Assembly: GCF_014638005.1 (NCBI RefSeq)
Contig: NZ_BMFG01000010.1
Coordinates: 54,646 to 118,645 of the forward strand
DNA length: 64,000 nt
Direction: 5' to 3'
DNA from: Flavobacterium orientale
GTDB lineage: Bacteria; Bacteroidota; Bacteroidia; Flavobacteriales; Flavobacteriaceae
Position 1 is the stretch's first letter, and each line of letters begins with the position of its first letter. The notes under the pieces were generated by a model that worked only from the letters and a program-made list of their open reading frames with translations, did no database searches and was not told where the DNA came from. The translations under genes and the position numbers were made by a program. Below are positions 33,276-42,235 of the stretch, in pieces.

Positions 33276-35153
33276 CTATATTTTCTTGAAATTGAATTTT
33301 CCAAACATGACAAAAGTGATTTGATTTTTATTTTTGAAATTGAATTCTAAAGAGGCACCGTCATCAATATTGATAAACTTTGAATCACCTACCGGATGCA
33401 TTCTAAATTTGTAACCTTTATCGATAGCATACAATTCGCCCATTTCATATACTATTTCTATTTTCCAATCTCTACTTTCATCGATAATTGTGTAATTCCC
33501 AACAAGCAGTTTTACTTGTTCCATTGGGGTTTTTATTTTCAAAGCATCCGTATCTATTCCTAAATCATGTAGCACTTTTAAACCACTTTCGTTAGTTGGG
33601 TTGAAAATCACTGATTTCTTATAATTTTCGATCGCAGCTTCTTTTTTGCCCAACGACATTAAAGCTTCACCATAACTATCATAAGCATTAAAAGAATTTG
33701 GAAATGCATTTACATTCAATTGAAAAACAAAAGCAGCAGCTTCCTTCATACCGGAATTTAAAAGATCATAACCCGCAAGATTCATTTCATTTTCGTTATG
33801 ATAATAGTTTACAGAATCTTTTACTTGTTGATGGAATAGTTTTGCTTCTGCAAGTCCATTTTCAATGATATTGCTTTGCAATGAATAGGCCAGCGACTTT
33901 TTAGGTAGGTCATACGGTTTTCCATAAAGTATCCCTCCAATAGACTTGCTCATGTAGTGCAATGGTGCATTACTTACATTGCTTAATAGTATAATCGTTG
34001 ACTTATCTCCGGGAATTCTTGTGATCAAGGAATTAAATCCATTAATCACACCACTGTGATTATACACTTCAATAAGTTCATTTGAATTTCCTTTTGCCAT
34101 GTCACCAATTTCCCAACCATATCCATAATGTCTGCCATAAAATGGGATATGTTTTGCAAAGATTAAATCCATATATTTTTTTGGAAGCAATTTCTCTGTA
34201 TACAAGGCTTGATCCCAAAGCAATAAGTCTTCCACTGATGAATACATTCCGCCGGCAGAGTAAGCAATTGACATATCAATATAACTTGTATTATGATAAC
34301 TAATGCCAAACTTATCATATCCGCTGGCTTTATTCTTTAACACTTTACCGGTTTGTTCAAAACCTGTATTGTCCATGTTAAGAGGCAACAGTATTTTTTC
34401 ATTCAATACTGTCTCAAGCGTTTTACCTGTTACTTTTTCTATAATAATTCCCAGCAACACATATCCCGAATTACTATAGTCGTGTTTTTCTCCCGGTGTA
34501 AATAATAGTGTTGAATCAGCAAATAATGTAACAATCTCTGCAGGCTTCATTGATTTATTCATAACATCCCTGTAATTAGGGAACGAGGTATAATTTGGAA
34601 TACCGGCAGTATGTGTAAGCAAATGATGTATTGTTATCTTTTCTGCGTTTGGATAATCAGGTAGATAATTAGAAATAGGAACATTTAAATCTAACTTTTT
34701 TTCAACTACGAGTTGCATGATTAACATGGCTGTAAATTGTTTTGTAACAGAAGCCAAGCGAAGTTTTGTATCGGGTTGATTTAGAATATTCCAATCAAAA
34801 TTAGCCATGCCGAATCCATTTTTGTAGAGAAGTTTTCCATTCTCAGCGACGAGTATTGTTCCGTTAAATTGACCGTATTGAGCAAAAGTAGCTACGAGTT
34901 GATCTATTTTTTGTATTTTAAGATTATCTTCAATTGAAAGTGATTTTCCATTTTCTTTCAAAGTCCTTTCCGAAGTTCCGAACCAACTATTTTCGTTGCT
35001 ATCTTGAACTATTTTTCTTGGGATAAAACTTATCTTCTCATTATCATCTACATTAAAAGATAAAGGAGTAAAATTATTAGTATTGACTTGTCCAAAAGCT
35101 CTGCCAAAAAAAAGACACGCTACTAGATGAATTAAAAGGAATTTAGCTTTCAT
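33276..35153 (-). CDS. Serine hydrolase (class C beta-lactamase fold) with one propeller blade and a TPR-like tail
   Basis: 625 residues from the ATG at 35153 (upstream in-frame ATG at 35174 rejected: it only adds MTLKLLI before the signal peptide). Signal peptide to AFGQ. Residues ~40-75 (KIVQDSNENSWFGTSERTLKENGKSL) resemble a single degenerate propeller blade. The hydrolase domain has SVTKQF (SxxK), YSNSGY (YxN) and NHSGVINGF (HxG). It is followed by TPR-like helices (FNAYDSYGEALMSLGKKEAAIENYKKSV) and a ~75-residue beta domain. Probably a periplasmic esterase, peptidase or DD-peptidase-like enzyme; substrate unknown. Confidence 0.88.
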   Translation of the reverse strand: MKAKFLLIHLVACLFFGRAFGQVNTNNFTPLSFNVDDNEKISFIPRKIVQDSNENSWFGTSERTLKENGKSLSIEDNLKIQKIDQLVATFAQYGQFNGTILVAENGKLLYKNGFGMANFDWNILNQPDTKLRLASVTKQFTAMLIMQLVVEKKLDLNVPISNYLPDYPNAEKITIHHLLTHTAGIPNYTSFPNYRDVMNKSMKPAEIVTLFADSTLLFTPGEKHDYSNSGYVLLGIIIEKVTGKTLETVLNEKILLPLNMDNTGFEQTGKVLKNKASGYDKFGISYHNTSYIDMSIAYSAGGMYSSVEDLLLWDQALYTEKLLPKKYMDLIFAKHIPFYGRHYGYGWEIGDMAKGNSNELIEVYNHSGVINGFNSLITRIPGDKSTIILLSNVSNAPLHYMSKSIGGILYGKPYDLPKKSLAYSLQSNIIENGLAEAKLFHQQVKDSVNYYHNENEMNLAGYDLLNSGMKEAAAFVFQLNVNAFPNSFNAYDSYGEALMSLGKKEAAIENYKKSVIFNPTNESGLKVLHDLGIDTDALKIKTPMEQVKLLVGNYTIIDESRDWKIEIVYEMGELYAIDKGYKFRMHPVGDSKFINIDDGASLEFNFKNKNQITFVMFGKFNFKKI

Positions 35154-35195
35154 GATTAATAATTTTAAAGTCAATTAGTTAAAGATTTTTTACCG

Positions 35196-36383
35196 TTACC
35201 ACGGTCCGTTTCTAGTAACATTCACAAAGGCATTGTTTTCAAAACGATACGCTCCTTTAAACCCAACAAACCAAAGTCGCTGTTGTCGGTCTTGATAAAT
35301 TTGAAAAGGGAAAGGTGAAAAATTACCCTCTTGCTTTTGTTGGTCTTGGTTAACTTCAAAGGGCAATACTGTATAATCGCTTGCTTTAATTTTAGCTTCA
35401 ATTTTCTGAAATGTTTTGCCGTTATAATTATAGATATCACGCTTATACGCAATAAACCAAATCGTACCGGTTTTGTCTTCAAAAATACAGCCTACTCCTT
35501 CATCCTTACCCAATAACTTTTCGGTGATACTTTTAAACGTAGTCCCATCGTAGAGAAAAAGTCCGTTTACGGTTGAAATCCAATACGTTCCATCTGCTCT
35601 TTCAATAATTCGATTTACAAAATTGGAAAGCGATTGGTCTTTCGCTGAAATGTTCGTTAATGTATTTCCGTCAAACCTATACGCTCCGCCATTGGTGGCA
35701 AACCACATATGGCCTTTGCTGTCTTCAGTAATGGCGTGTATCATTTTGGAAGTGCTAACTCCAAAGTTTGGATTTACTTTTCCTTCCGGAATTTCAAACG
35801 GTGTAAATGCTTTGCCATCAAAAGTAAAGACACCATGAGTAGTTCCAACCCAAAGCGTTCCTTTTGAGTCCATTAGCATGCTCCAAAGTCCGCCAGTTGT
35901 CAGAATATCTTTTTCATGATAATTGGTAAAATACGTTCCGTCATATTTCGCAATTCCACCGCCATAACCAATCCAAATCGCACCATCTTTGTCTTCGAGT
36001 ATAACATGTACCGTTACTCCCTGACCAGTACGATTTTTAATATCAAAATAAACAAGTCCATTTTTGTCTTTTCGACCGAGTCCGTTTTGTGTTCCAAACC
36101 AAAAATTTCCCTTACTATCTTGAAAAACAGTTCGAACCACGCCACTGATTTGGTTTCCTTGGTAGTCTTTATCGTGGACATCAACCCTAAACTCGGGTAA
36201 AGTTTCCGCTTTTAAACTTATACTATCAGCATGTATTTTCGTTTGTTCGGGTATAAAATTTAATTGTGAGGCATTATTTTCATTTTGTCCGGCACACGAT
36301 GTCATAAACAATGCATATATTGAAAGACAAAATGTTTTTATACTACGATTATGTAATTGGAAGTATTTCATTATTGATTTCAT
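35196..36383 (-). CDS. Propeller lipoprotein (Reg_prop repeats)
   Basis: 395 residues from the ATG at 36383; the ATG at 36371 is equally possible, and an upstream frame start at 36422 is rejected because a TATCTTAC box lies between. Lipoprotein signal IYALFMTSC. Blades include TVFQDSKGNFWFGTQNGLGR, ILEDKDGAIWIGYGGGIAKYDG, MLMDSKGTLWVGTTHGVFTFDG, ITEDSKGHMWFATNGGAYRFDG and IFEDKTGTIWFIAYKRDIYNYNG. No output domain. First gene of the four-gene operon, divergent from the membrane-bound winged-helix regulator. Confidence 0.87.
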   Translation of the reverse strand: MKSIMKYFQLHNRSIKTFCLSIYALFMTSCAGQNENNASQLNFIPEQTKIHADSISLKAETLPEFRVDVHDKDYQGNQISGVVRTVFQDSKGNFWFGTQNGLGRKDKNGLVYFDIKNRTGQGVTVHVILEDKDGAIWIGYGGGIAKYDGTYFTNYHEKDILTTGGLWSMLMDSKGTLWVGTTHGVFTFDGKAFTPFEIPEGKVNPNFGVSTSKMIHAITEDSKGHMWFATNGGAYRFDGNTLTNISAKDQSLSNFVNRIIERADGTYWISTVNGLFLYDGTTFKSITEKLLGKDEGVGCIFEDKTGTIWFIAYKRDIYNYNGKTFQKIEAKIKASDYTVLPFEVNQDQQKQEGNFSPFPFQIYQDRQQRLWFVGFKGAYRFENNAFVNVTRNGPW

Positions 36384-36537
36384 AATTATTATAAAGTTGT
36401 ATGTAAGATAAAGTTGCTTCATCCAAACAAACTTGATGTAAAACTACCCCAATCAATTTGTTGAAATGTAAAAAATATGTAAAAGAAGTGTCAACAGTTT
36501 TAAAAAATCACAAATTTGTATGTTATTTGCAGAACTT

Positions 36538-37410
36538 ATGAATCAACGAAAAATTTATTTTTACGGCAGTCTTTGCTTAGCACTTTTTGCAACCGTGATG
36601 CTTTTAACTTCCGATAAAAAAGACGAAACCTTTTCAGAATTGGTCAAAATAGCATTGCGAGATGTGGGCAATAAACTTTTACTTTCCAATCAAGACAGCA
36701 CATCGCTGATATTGCCGGTTCATCAAATAGAAGCATCAAAATACCAACTTTCCTTTGAGAAAGAACTTACTATATTCCCTGATACTTTGGTAAAAGTTGT
36801 TCAACAAAGTTTTCAAAAAGCCAACCTTCCCTCCCATTATCAACTTGAAGTGAAACAATGTAAAGATTTGGAAGTAGCGTATAGTTTTCTAAAAAATGCC
36901 AGCGTTGAAAAAGATATTATTCCTTGTGGTGGACGAAACATGCCACAAAAATGCTATACAATTGAAGTACGCTTTTTAGAAAAAACAGAAAGTTTTAGTA
37001 CTAAAATCATTTGGATAGTGCTCTTGTCATTAAGTATACTTTCTGCTTTTGTGTTCTTTCCTAAAAAGAAAAAAACAAAACAACTTGATTCAACAAACGA
37101 ACGTTTTATTTCGTTAGGTAAATTTCATTTTTATCCTGAAGAAAGCAAATTGATTATGGCTTCAAATGAAATCAGTCTTTCCAAAAAAGAAGTGGAATTA
37201 TTGACACTTTTTGTAGAAAACCCCAATAAAATCATCAAACGAGAAGAACTCTCCAAAAAAGTATGGGAAGATCACGGTGTTTTTGTGGGGAGAAGTTTGG
37301 ATACATACATTTCTAAATTGCGAAAAAAATTGAGTGACGATGATTCCATTAAGTTGACGAATGTACATGGAATTGGTTATGTTTTGGAGTTGAAAGAAGT
37401 TGACTTATAA
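36538..37410 (+). CDS. Membrane-spanning winged-helix transcription regulator
   Basis: 290 residues from the ATG at 36538 (an in-frame ATG at 36520 is an alternative). Helix 1 at 5-25, a ~130-residue periplasmic domain with three Cys (KQCKDL, IPCGG, QKCYTI), helix 2 at 157-174 (IIWIVLLSLSILSAFVFF). An OmpR/PhoB-type winged helix follows (ISLGKFHFYPEESKL, LSKKEVELLTLFVENPNKIIKREELSKKVW, LDTYISKLRKKLSDD, NVHGIGYVL). The domain order is the reverse of ToxR/CadC, where the DNA-binding domain comes first. No phospho-receiver. Divergent from the propeller/hydrolase operon, which it may control. Confidence 0.88.
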   Translation: MNQRKIYFYGSLCLALFATVMLLTSDKKDETFSELVKIALRDVGNKLLLSNQDSTSLILPVHQIEASKYQLSFEKELTIFPDTLVKVVQQSFQKANLPSHYQLEVKQCKDLEVAYSFLKNASVEKDIIPCGGRNMPQKCYTIEVRFLEKTESFSTKIIWIVLLSLSILSAFVFFPKKKKTKQLDSTNERFISLGKFHFYPEESKLIMASNEISLSKKEVELLTLFVENPNKIIKREELSKKVWEDHGVFVGRSLDTYISKLRKKLSDDDSIKLTNVHGIGYVLELKEVDL

Positions 37411-37412
37411 AC

Positions 37413-39224
37413 TTAATCGTTCACAAAATACATTTTTAAATAACCTCTGTTTTTAACTTCAATTTCACCGCGATATTCACAAGTCCATTGATCGCTTATT
37501 AAAGCATGAGTGCCTTCACTGATATTAATTTTTCCGGGTTGCGACATTGATTCCATTCTTGAGGCAATGTTTACGGTATCGCCCCAAATATCATATGCAA
37601 ACTTCTTACTTCCAACCACACCTGCAACAACAGGTCCGGTGTTAATTCCAATACGGATATCAAAAGTAAATTCTTGAGTCGCATTGTTACTCTTAGTTTT
37701 TTCAACAAAATCTATAATATCTTTAGCCGCTAAAATCATATTTTGGGCGGCTTCTTTTTCGTTACCATTTAAACCACCGGCACACATATAAGCATCGCCA
37801 ATGGTTTTAATTTTTTCCAAACCATAGTCTTCCATGATTGTATCGAATTTTGAAAAGTAAAAATCAACCGTCTTCACCAATTCTTCCGGCGATAGCTTTT
37901 CAGAATAACTGGTAAATCCTTTGAAATCGCTGAATAAAACCGTAACAGCATCATGTTTTTTGGCTTTTACATTGCCGTTCAATTTTAACTCAATTGCGGT
38001 TTCTTCTGGGAGAATATTGAGTAACAAACTATCTGAACGATCGCGTTCTTTTTCGATAATTTGTTTGGTTTTTCTAATGAATAAATACCTTCGATACCAA
38101 AGAAAAGCAAGAAGAGCAATGAAAAATAAAGCAGCACCAATGGCATAAGTTACAATTCGTTGGTTTTTTCTTCGTTGATCTAACAAATCAATTTCGGTCT
38201 GTTTTTGCGAAACTTCAAAGTCAGTGCGTAAATCGGCTATTTTTTGTACTGATTCAATGTTGGTGACACTGTCCCGATAAATAATATGATTTTTATAATG
38301 TTTGAGTGACTCATTTGCATTGCCAAGTTTTAAGTAGATGTCTGATAGCGTTAGATTTGATTTATTAATTTGATCTTTCAACCCAAACTCTTCGGCAAGC
38401 TCCAAACTACGTTTGGCATAACTTAATGCTGTTTTATAATCATTTTGATTACTGTAAATGTCCGACATGTAAGTCAGATAATCTGAGATGGCATAGTAAT
38501 CTTCTAGTTCTTCTAATAGCTCAATAGCGTTGCCAATGTACTTTTTGGCTAATGCATCTTTCCCTTGTTCGGCATAAACCATTCCAATATTGCCAAGACT
38601 ATAGGCCGTTCCAGTTGTATATTCAACTTTTTTAAAAAGAATTGCCGCTTCATTAAAATTTTGTAAAGCAATGGTATAGTTCTTATTTTTAAAGTATTGA
38701 TCCCCGGCATTTAACAAGGCACTTGCCAATGCTGTGGTATTATCTGTTTTTCTTAGTAATTCAATACTTTGGGCATAATAGTATTCGGCATTTTTAGAAT
38801 TACCCATTGAGGAATAGATATCGGCTATGGCAACATTGCAGTTGCCTTGGCCGATAATATAGGATGCTTTTTTTGCGGCGTCCAAACTTTTAAAGACTGC
38901 ATCTAACGCTATATCTAAGTCACTTAAATATCTGTATTTATTGGCTTTTTGAAAATACCCGCGATGCAGGTATAAATAATTGTTTTCTTTTGTTGCGAGT
39001 GCAATGAGTTCATTGGCATATTTGATTGACAATTCAATGTTAGTCACTTCATTAAACGCCAAATTTCTCAGCAACTCCATTTTTTCAAGATTGCTGATAT
39101 TTGCTTCAGTTGAATAAATTTTTGTTAAACTATCAGCTATACGTTGTTCTTGAGCCAAACTAATTTGCACGCAGAGCAAAATCAAAAGTAGAAACGAACA
39201 CTTGATTTTGCTTTTATCAGACAT
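37413..39224 (-). CDS. TPR-containing class III adenylate cyclase
   Basis: 603 residues. Signal peptide (LLLILLCVQISLAQ), TPR array (residues ~40-330; for example NAEYYYAQSIELL, AYSLGNIGMVYAEQGKDALAKKYIGNAIELL), short coiled coil, one membrane helix (~357-375, YAIGAALFFIALLAFLWY) and a C-terminal cyclase. Metal Asp residues are in VLFSDFKGFTSYSE and TIGDAYM. The Lys in KIKTIGDAYM and the Asp in YDIWGDTVNIASRM are the adenine-specifying pair. So it should make cAMP in response to a periplasmic TPR signal. Stop lies 2 bp from the convergent regulator gene. Confidence 0.92.
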   Translation of the reverse strand: MSDKSKIKCSFLLLILLCVQISLAQEQRIADSLTKIYSTEANISNLEKMELLRNLAFNEVTNIELSIKYANELIALATKENNYLYLHRGYFQKANKYRYLSDLDIALDAVFKSLDAAKKASYIIGQGNCNVAIADIYSSMGNSKNAEYYYAQSIELLRKTDNTTALASALLNAGDQYFKNKNYTIALQNFNEAAILFKKVEYTTGTAYSLGNIGMVYAEQGKDALAKKYIGNAIELLEELEDYYAISDYLTYMSDIYSNQNDYKTALSYAKRSLELAEEFGLKDQINKSNLTLSDIYLKLGNANESLKHYKNHIIYRDSVTNIESVQKIADLRTDFEVSQKQTEIDLLDQRRKNQRIVTYAIGAALFFIALLAFLWYRRYLFIRKTKQIIEKERDRSDSLLLNILPEETAIELKLNGNVKAKKHDAVTVLFSDFKGFTSYSEKLSPEELVKTVDFYFSKFDTIMEDYGLEKIKTIGDAYMCAGGLNGNEKEAAQNMILAAKDIIDFVEKTKSNNATQEFTFDIRIGINTGPVVAGVVGSKKFAYDIWGDTVNIASRMESMSQPGKINISEGTHALISDQWTCEYRGEIEVKNRGYLKMYFVND

Positions 39225-39488
39225 AGATGTATTTATCGTTATAAATTGGATACTGTTTTTTATCTAAATAGATCTCGATGAAAAAGATTGTCACTTTTTA
39301 ATTCAAACACTAATTTATGAGAGTAATTTAATCAGAAATTAAAAATAGTTAGATCGATAGTTTAGTCATAGTATGACAAAAAAATTGGTCATCATTCTAG
39401 GTTAGTTTGTTCCGCCCATAATCAACATATATTAAATGTCGGATTAATTTTTACTAAAAAAATAATATTTAGCTATTAAAATTATGAG

Positions 39489-39851
39489 TTATGAATTAAT
39501 CATTATTTTAGGGTCCTGAATATATGTATTACCTCCAACGGTATAGTCAATACTATACGTTTCAACAGTGCCTTTAGGCAAAGCTCCAATAACACCTGAC
39601 CATGAACCATCTGATTGTCTCGCGGGACCGGAAGAGAACAAATTGACTCCGTTAGTTGAATAGACGTTGTTTATTGACGAGATGTCTCCTGCCATTTTGA
39701 TGACTACTGTATAACCCGAGCCTACATTTGTAGTTAAGTTTTCATCACCTTCTTCCGTACTTCCTACACTAGTTCCGTCTGAAATAGTTGGAGGGAATGG
39801 ACTGGCTGCTGTTGCACTAACAACTATTGTTACTGATTTACTACCACACAT
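39489..39851 (-). CDS. Hypothetical beta-rich protein
   Basis: 120 residues, no signal peptide (starts MCGSKSVTIVVSATAASPFPP). Beta-rich with GSGYTVVIKMAGDI, VNLFSSGPARQSDGSWSGVIGALP, TVETYSIDYTVGGNTYIQDPKIMINS. The terminal DPKIMIN recalls AidA/PixA-like small cytoplasmic proteins, but this is a faint resemblance and I do not assign it. It stands alone in very AT-rich surroundings (264 bp empty on the right up to the cyclase, 189 bp on the left). Confidence 0.6.
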   Translation of the reverse strand: MCGSKSVTIVVSATAASPFPPTISDGTSVGSTEEGDENLTTNVGSGYTVVIKMAGDISSINNVYSTNGVNLFSSGPARQSDGSWSGVIGALPKGTVETYSIDYTVGGNTYIQDPKIMINS

Positions 39852-40040
39852 ATTTGCTATTTTTTAATTAATAATTAATAAAATTAACTTATTATTTTAA
39901 ATAAAAGCAAACATTTTGATAAAAATATAATTATTAATTAAAAAAACTCCTGTTTATATTCAAATTTCAAAAAAAATTAAATTTATTCTTACTTTTCAGA
40001 AGCAAACATCTATTTATGAACACAATAGAAGTTAATTCAT

Positions 40041-40517
40041 TTATTTTATTGGTGAAACATATTCAAAATACCGGTTTAAACCAGTATCTCTTTCAGGTTT
40101 ATTAATAAATCCGAGAAATTTGAACCATTTCATTTGATTCGGATGATTTGAAATAGAGTATAAATAGCAGGTGTATCCCTTAAAATTGACTGATTGTTCT
40201 CTGAGCATATCACGCATTTCAAAACTTATTTTCAAGGTATGATCTTGCATATGTTTACTAGCTATAAAGAATGTTTCAAATTCTTTATCCCCAATTTTTA
40301 AACAACCCAAAATTGCAATTGGTTTTTGATCTGATGTTTTCCACATTCTGGAAAAACCACCGTTTGAAGCTATTTTCAATTTGTTAAGAATAAACAAATG
40401 AGTTCCTTCTAAATCACTCTTGTCTTGAAGATTCCATTCGTATTCTGAAACATCCCAAGGGTTTTCTATAATATAAGTAACATCTGAGGAATCAATAACA
40501 TCACAATTTTTAGACAT
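40041..40517 (-). CDS. Hypothetical protein, possibly GNAT-like
   Basis: 158 residues, soluble. IASNGGFSRMWKTSDQKPIAILGCLKIGDKEFETFFIASKH is a plausible beta2-beta4 region, and SISNHPNQMKWFKFLGFINKPERD resembles the N-terminal-acetyltransferase ending (xAxxxFxxLGF). The central GNAT acetyl-CoA motif (Q/RxxGxG/A) is not evident, so this is a low-confidence fold guess; similar proteins occur in phages. Its codon use is AT-rich, like the neighbouring gene at 39489. Confidence 0.55.
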   Translation of the reverse strand: MSKNCDVIDSSDVTYIIENPWDVSEYEWNLQDKSDLEGTHLFILNKLKIASNGGFSRMWKTSDQKPIAILGCLKIGDKEFETFFIASKHMQDHTLKISFEMRDMLREQSVNFKGYTCYLYSISNHPNQMKWFKFLGFINKPERDTGLNRYFEYVSPIK

Positions 40518-40683
40518 ACAGAAGGTGCTATTAAACTGAAATTAAACTCTTTACAACAAGTCTAATGTACGAAAAAAATGCAAACTTTTAAATATTTTGA
40601 ATGTGTTTAAATTCAATATTTTACTATTTTGCATTATTGAAGTTTCACAGAATTGTATTCCTAAGCTTCGAAAAAGGGCCTCA

Positions 40684-41445
40684 TTACCTGGTAAACACCA
40701 ACTTATTTCCTTTACTCAAATTAGCATCAAAAGCATAGCCTTCATAATTGAATCCTTTCAAATCGTCTATGGTTTCAGCGTTTGTGTCAATGATATATCG
40801 CACCATCATCCCTCTCGCCTTTTTGGCAAAAAAGCTGATCATTTTTAATTTTCCGTCTTTGTAGTCTTTAAATTCAGGAGTTATGACAGGAACTTTCAAC
40901 GCTTTTACATCCACCGCATCAAAATATTCATTACTGGCTAAGTTGATAAAAAGTTCGTCTTTAGTGAGTTCTTTATTAAGTTCTTTGGTAATTTTGGCTT
41001 TCCAAAATTCATATAAATTTTTGCTTTTACCAACCGGAAATTTAGTTCCCATTTCCAATCGATACGGTTGTATCAAATCCAAGGGCTTCAACAAACCGTA
41101 CAATCCGGAAAGAATGCGGAGTTTGTCTTGTAGAGCTTCTAATTTTTCTGTGGGAAGTGTTTTTATATCTAAACCTATATAGACATCGCCATTAAAAGCA
41201 TAGATCGCTTGGCGTGAATTTTCAGGTGTAAAATTATCCAAATCGCGTTCCTGATTGCGTTGCCAATTCAAATCGGCCAATTTATCTGAAATGTCCATCA
41301 ATTCCATCAATTGCTTAGGTTTTTTCTTTTTCAATTGACGGTTGATTGTGTTTGCTTCTTTCAAAAAACAAGAAACAGTTGATTGATTTGTTGGTAACGG
41401 ACTTTCGTAATCCAATGATTTAGCCGGAGAGATAACGATTTTCAT
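40684..41445 (-). CDS. yaaA: Peroxide stress protein YaaA
   Basis: 253 residues: MKIVISPAKSLDYESPLP, MELMDISDKLADLNWQRN, PENSRQAIYAFNGDVYIGLD, LRILSGLYGLLKPLDLIQPYRLEMGTKF, VITPEFKDYKDGKLKMISFFAKKARGMMVRYIID. This is the complete YaaA (DUF328) signature. In E. coli it limits damage by lowering free iron under peroxide stress and binds DNA. A TATTTTTG box lies 18 bp upstream of the ATG. Confidence 0.96.
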   Translation of the reverse strand: MKIVISPAKSLDYESPLPTNQSTVSCFLKEANTINRQLKKKKPKQLMELMDISDKLADLNWQRNQERDLDNFTPENSRQAIYAFNGDVYIGLDIKTLPTEKLEALQDKLRILSGLYGLLKPLDLIQPYRLEMGTKFPVGKSKNLYEFWKAKITKELNKELTKDELFINLASNEYFDAVDVKALKVPVITPEFKDYKDGKLKMISFFAKKARGMMVRYIIDTNAETIDDLKGFNYEGYAFDANLSKGNKLVFTR

Positions 41446-41463
41446 AGTGAATTTTTATAATTT

Positions 41464-41471
41464 CAAAAATA
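41464..41471 (-). promoter_or_regulatory. -7 promoter box of yaaA
   Basis: The minus strand reads TATTTTTG, a perfect TAnnTTTG, 18 bp before the ATG; no clear -33 element. Confidence 0.5.
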
Positions 41472-41544
41472 CAAATTGATTCCTGAAAATCATATACGTA
41501 AAAATGGAAAGTATTGATTGTTCTATCAAAGAAAATGATAGCTA

Positions 41545-42231
41545 CTAATTATAAAACTTGTGAATCAAATCTAAAACCAAATCAAATTGTTCTTTTTTGG
41601 TTAGTGTAGAATTATCAATTTCAATAGCATCATTTGCTTTTACTAAAGGTGAATCATCACGATGGGTGTCAATATAATCTCTTTCTTGTACGTTTTGCAA
41701 CACATCTTCATACGACACATTCTGACCTTTTTCAGCCAATTCATCAAAACGTCGTTTGGCTCGAGTGTGAGCACTGGCAGTCATAAATAATTTTAATTCC
41801 GCATCCGGAAAAACAACAGTTCCAATATCACGTCCATCCATAACGATGGCTTTGTTTTTTCCCATGGCTTGTTGTTGTTCCACTAATTTTGATCGAACTT
41901 CAGAGATTTCAGCAATTTTACTTACCAATCGAGAAACATCTATGGTTCGAATTTCGTTTTCAACATTCACATCATTCAAATACATTTCGGCGAATCCTAA
42001 ATCAGCATTAAACTGAAAATGAAGTTTAACTTCTGGTAATTTTTTTATTAAACTTTCTGCATCCAAAAAATCTTCGGAAACTAACTTGTTTTGCATTGCA
42101 AAATAGGTTACAGCACGATACATCGCTCCGGTATCCACATAAACATAGCCCAAATGTTTAGCTAACTGTTTGGCTAACGTGCTTTTTCCGGTGGATGAAA
42201 ATCCGTCGATGGCGATGGTGATGTTGTTCAT
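41545..42231 (-). CDS. cmk: Cytidylate kinase
   Basis: Phosphorylates CMP and dCMP. P-loop IDGFSSTGKSTLAKQLA, GYVYVDTGAMYRAVTYFA, catalytic/lid VMDGRDIGTVVFPDAELKLFMTAS, RAKRRFDEL, and RDDSPLVKANDAIEIDNS at the end. 228 residues fits. It follows porQ in the same direction (93-bp gap filled by the heptad/octad element), in the flavobacterial order lon-porQ-cmk. Confidence 0.97.
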   Translation of the reverse strand: MNNITIAIDGFSSTGKSTLAKQLAKHLGYVYVDTGAMYRAVTYFAMQNKLVSEDFLDAESLIKKLPEVKLHFQFNADLGFAEMYLNDVNVENEIRTIDVSRLVSKIAEISEVRSKLVEQQQAMGKNKAIVMDGRDIGTVVFPDAELKLFMTASAHTRAKRRFDELAEKGQNVSYEDVLQNVQERDYIDTHRDDSPLVKANDAIEIDNSTLTKKEQFDLVLDLIHKFYN

Positions 42232-42235
42232 TTTT

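Noticed and set aside
36423..36519. Operator inverted repeat between the propeller operon and the winged-helix gene
   Set aside because: I looked for tandem or inverted repeats of the OmpR/PhoB spacing and saw none clear enough to report.
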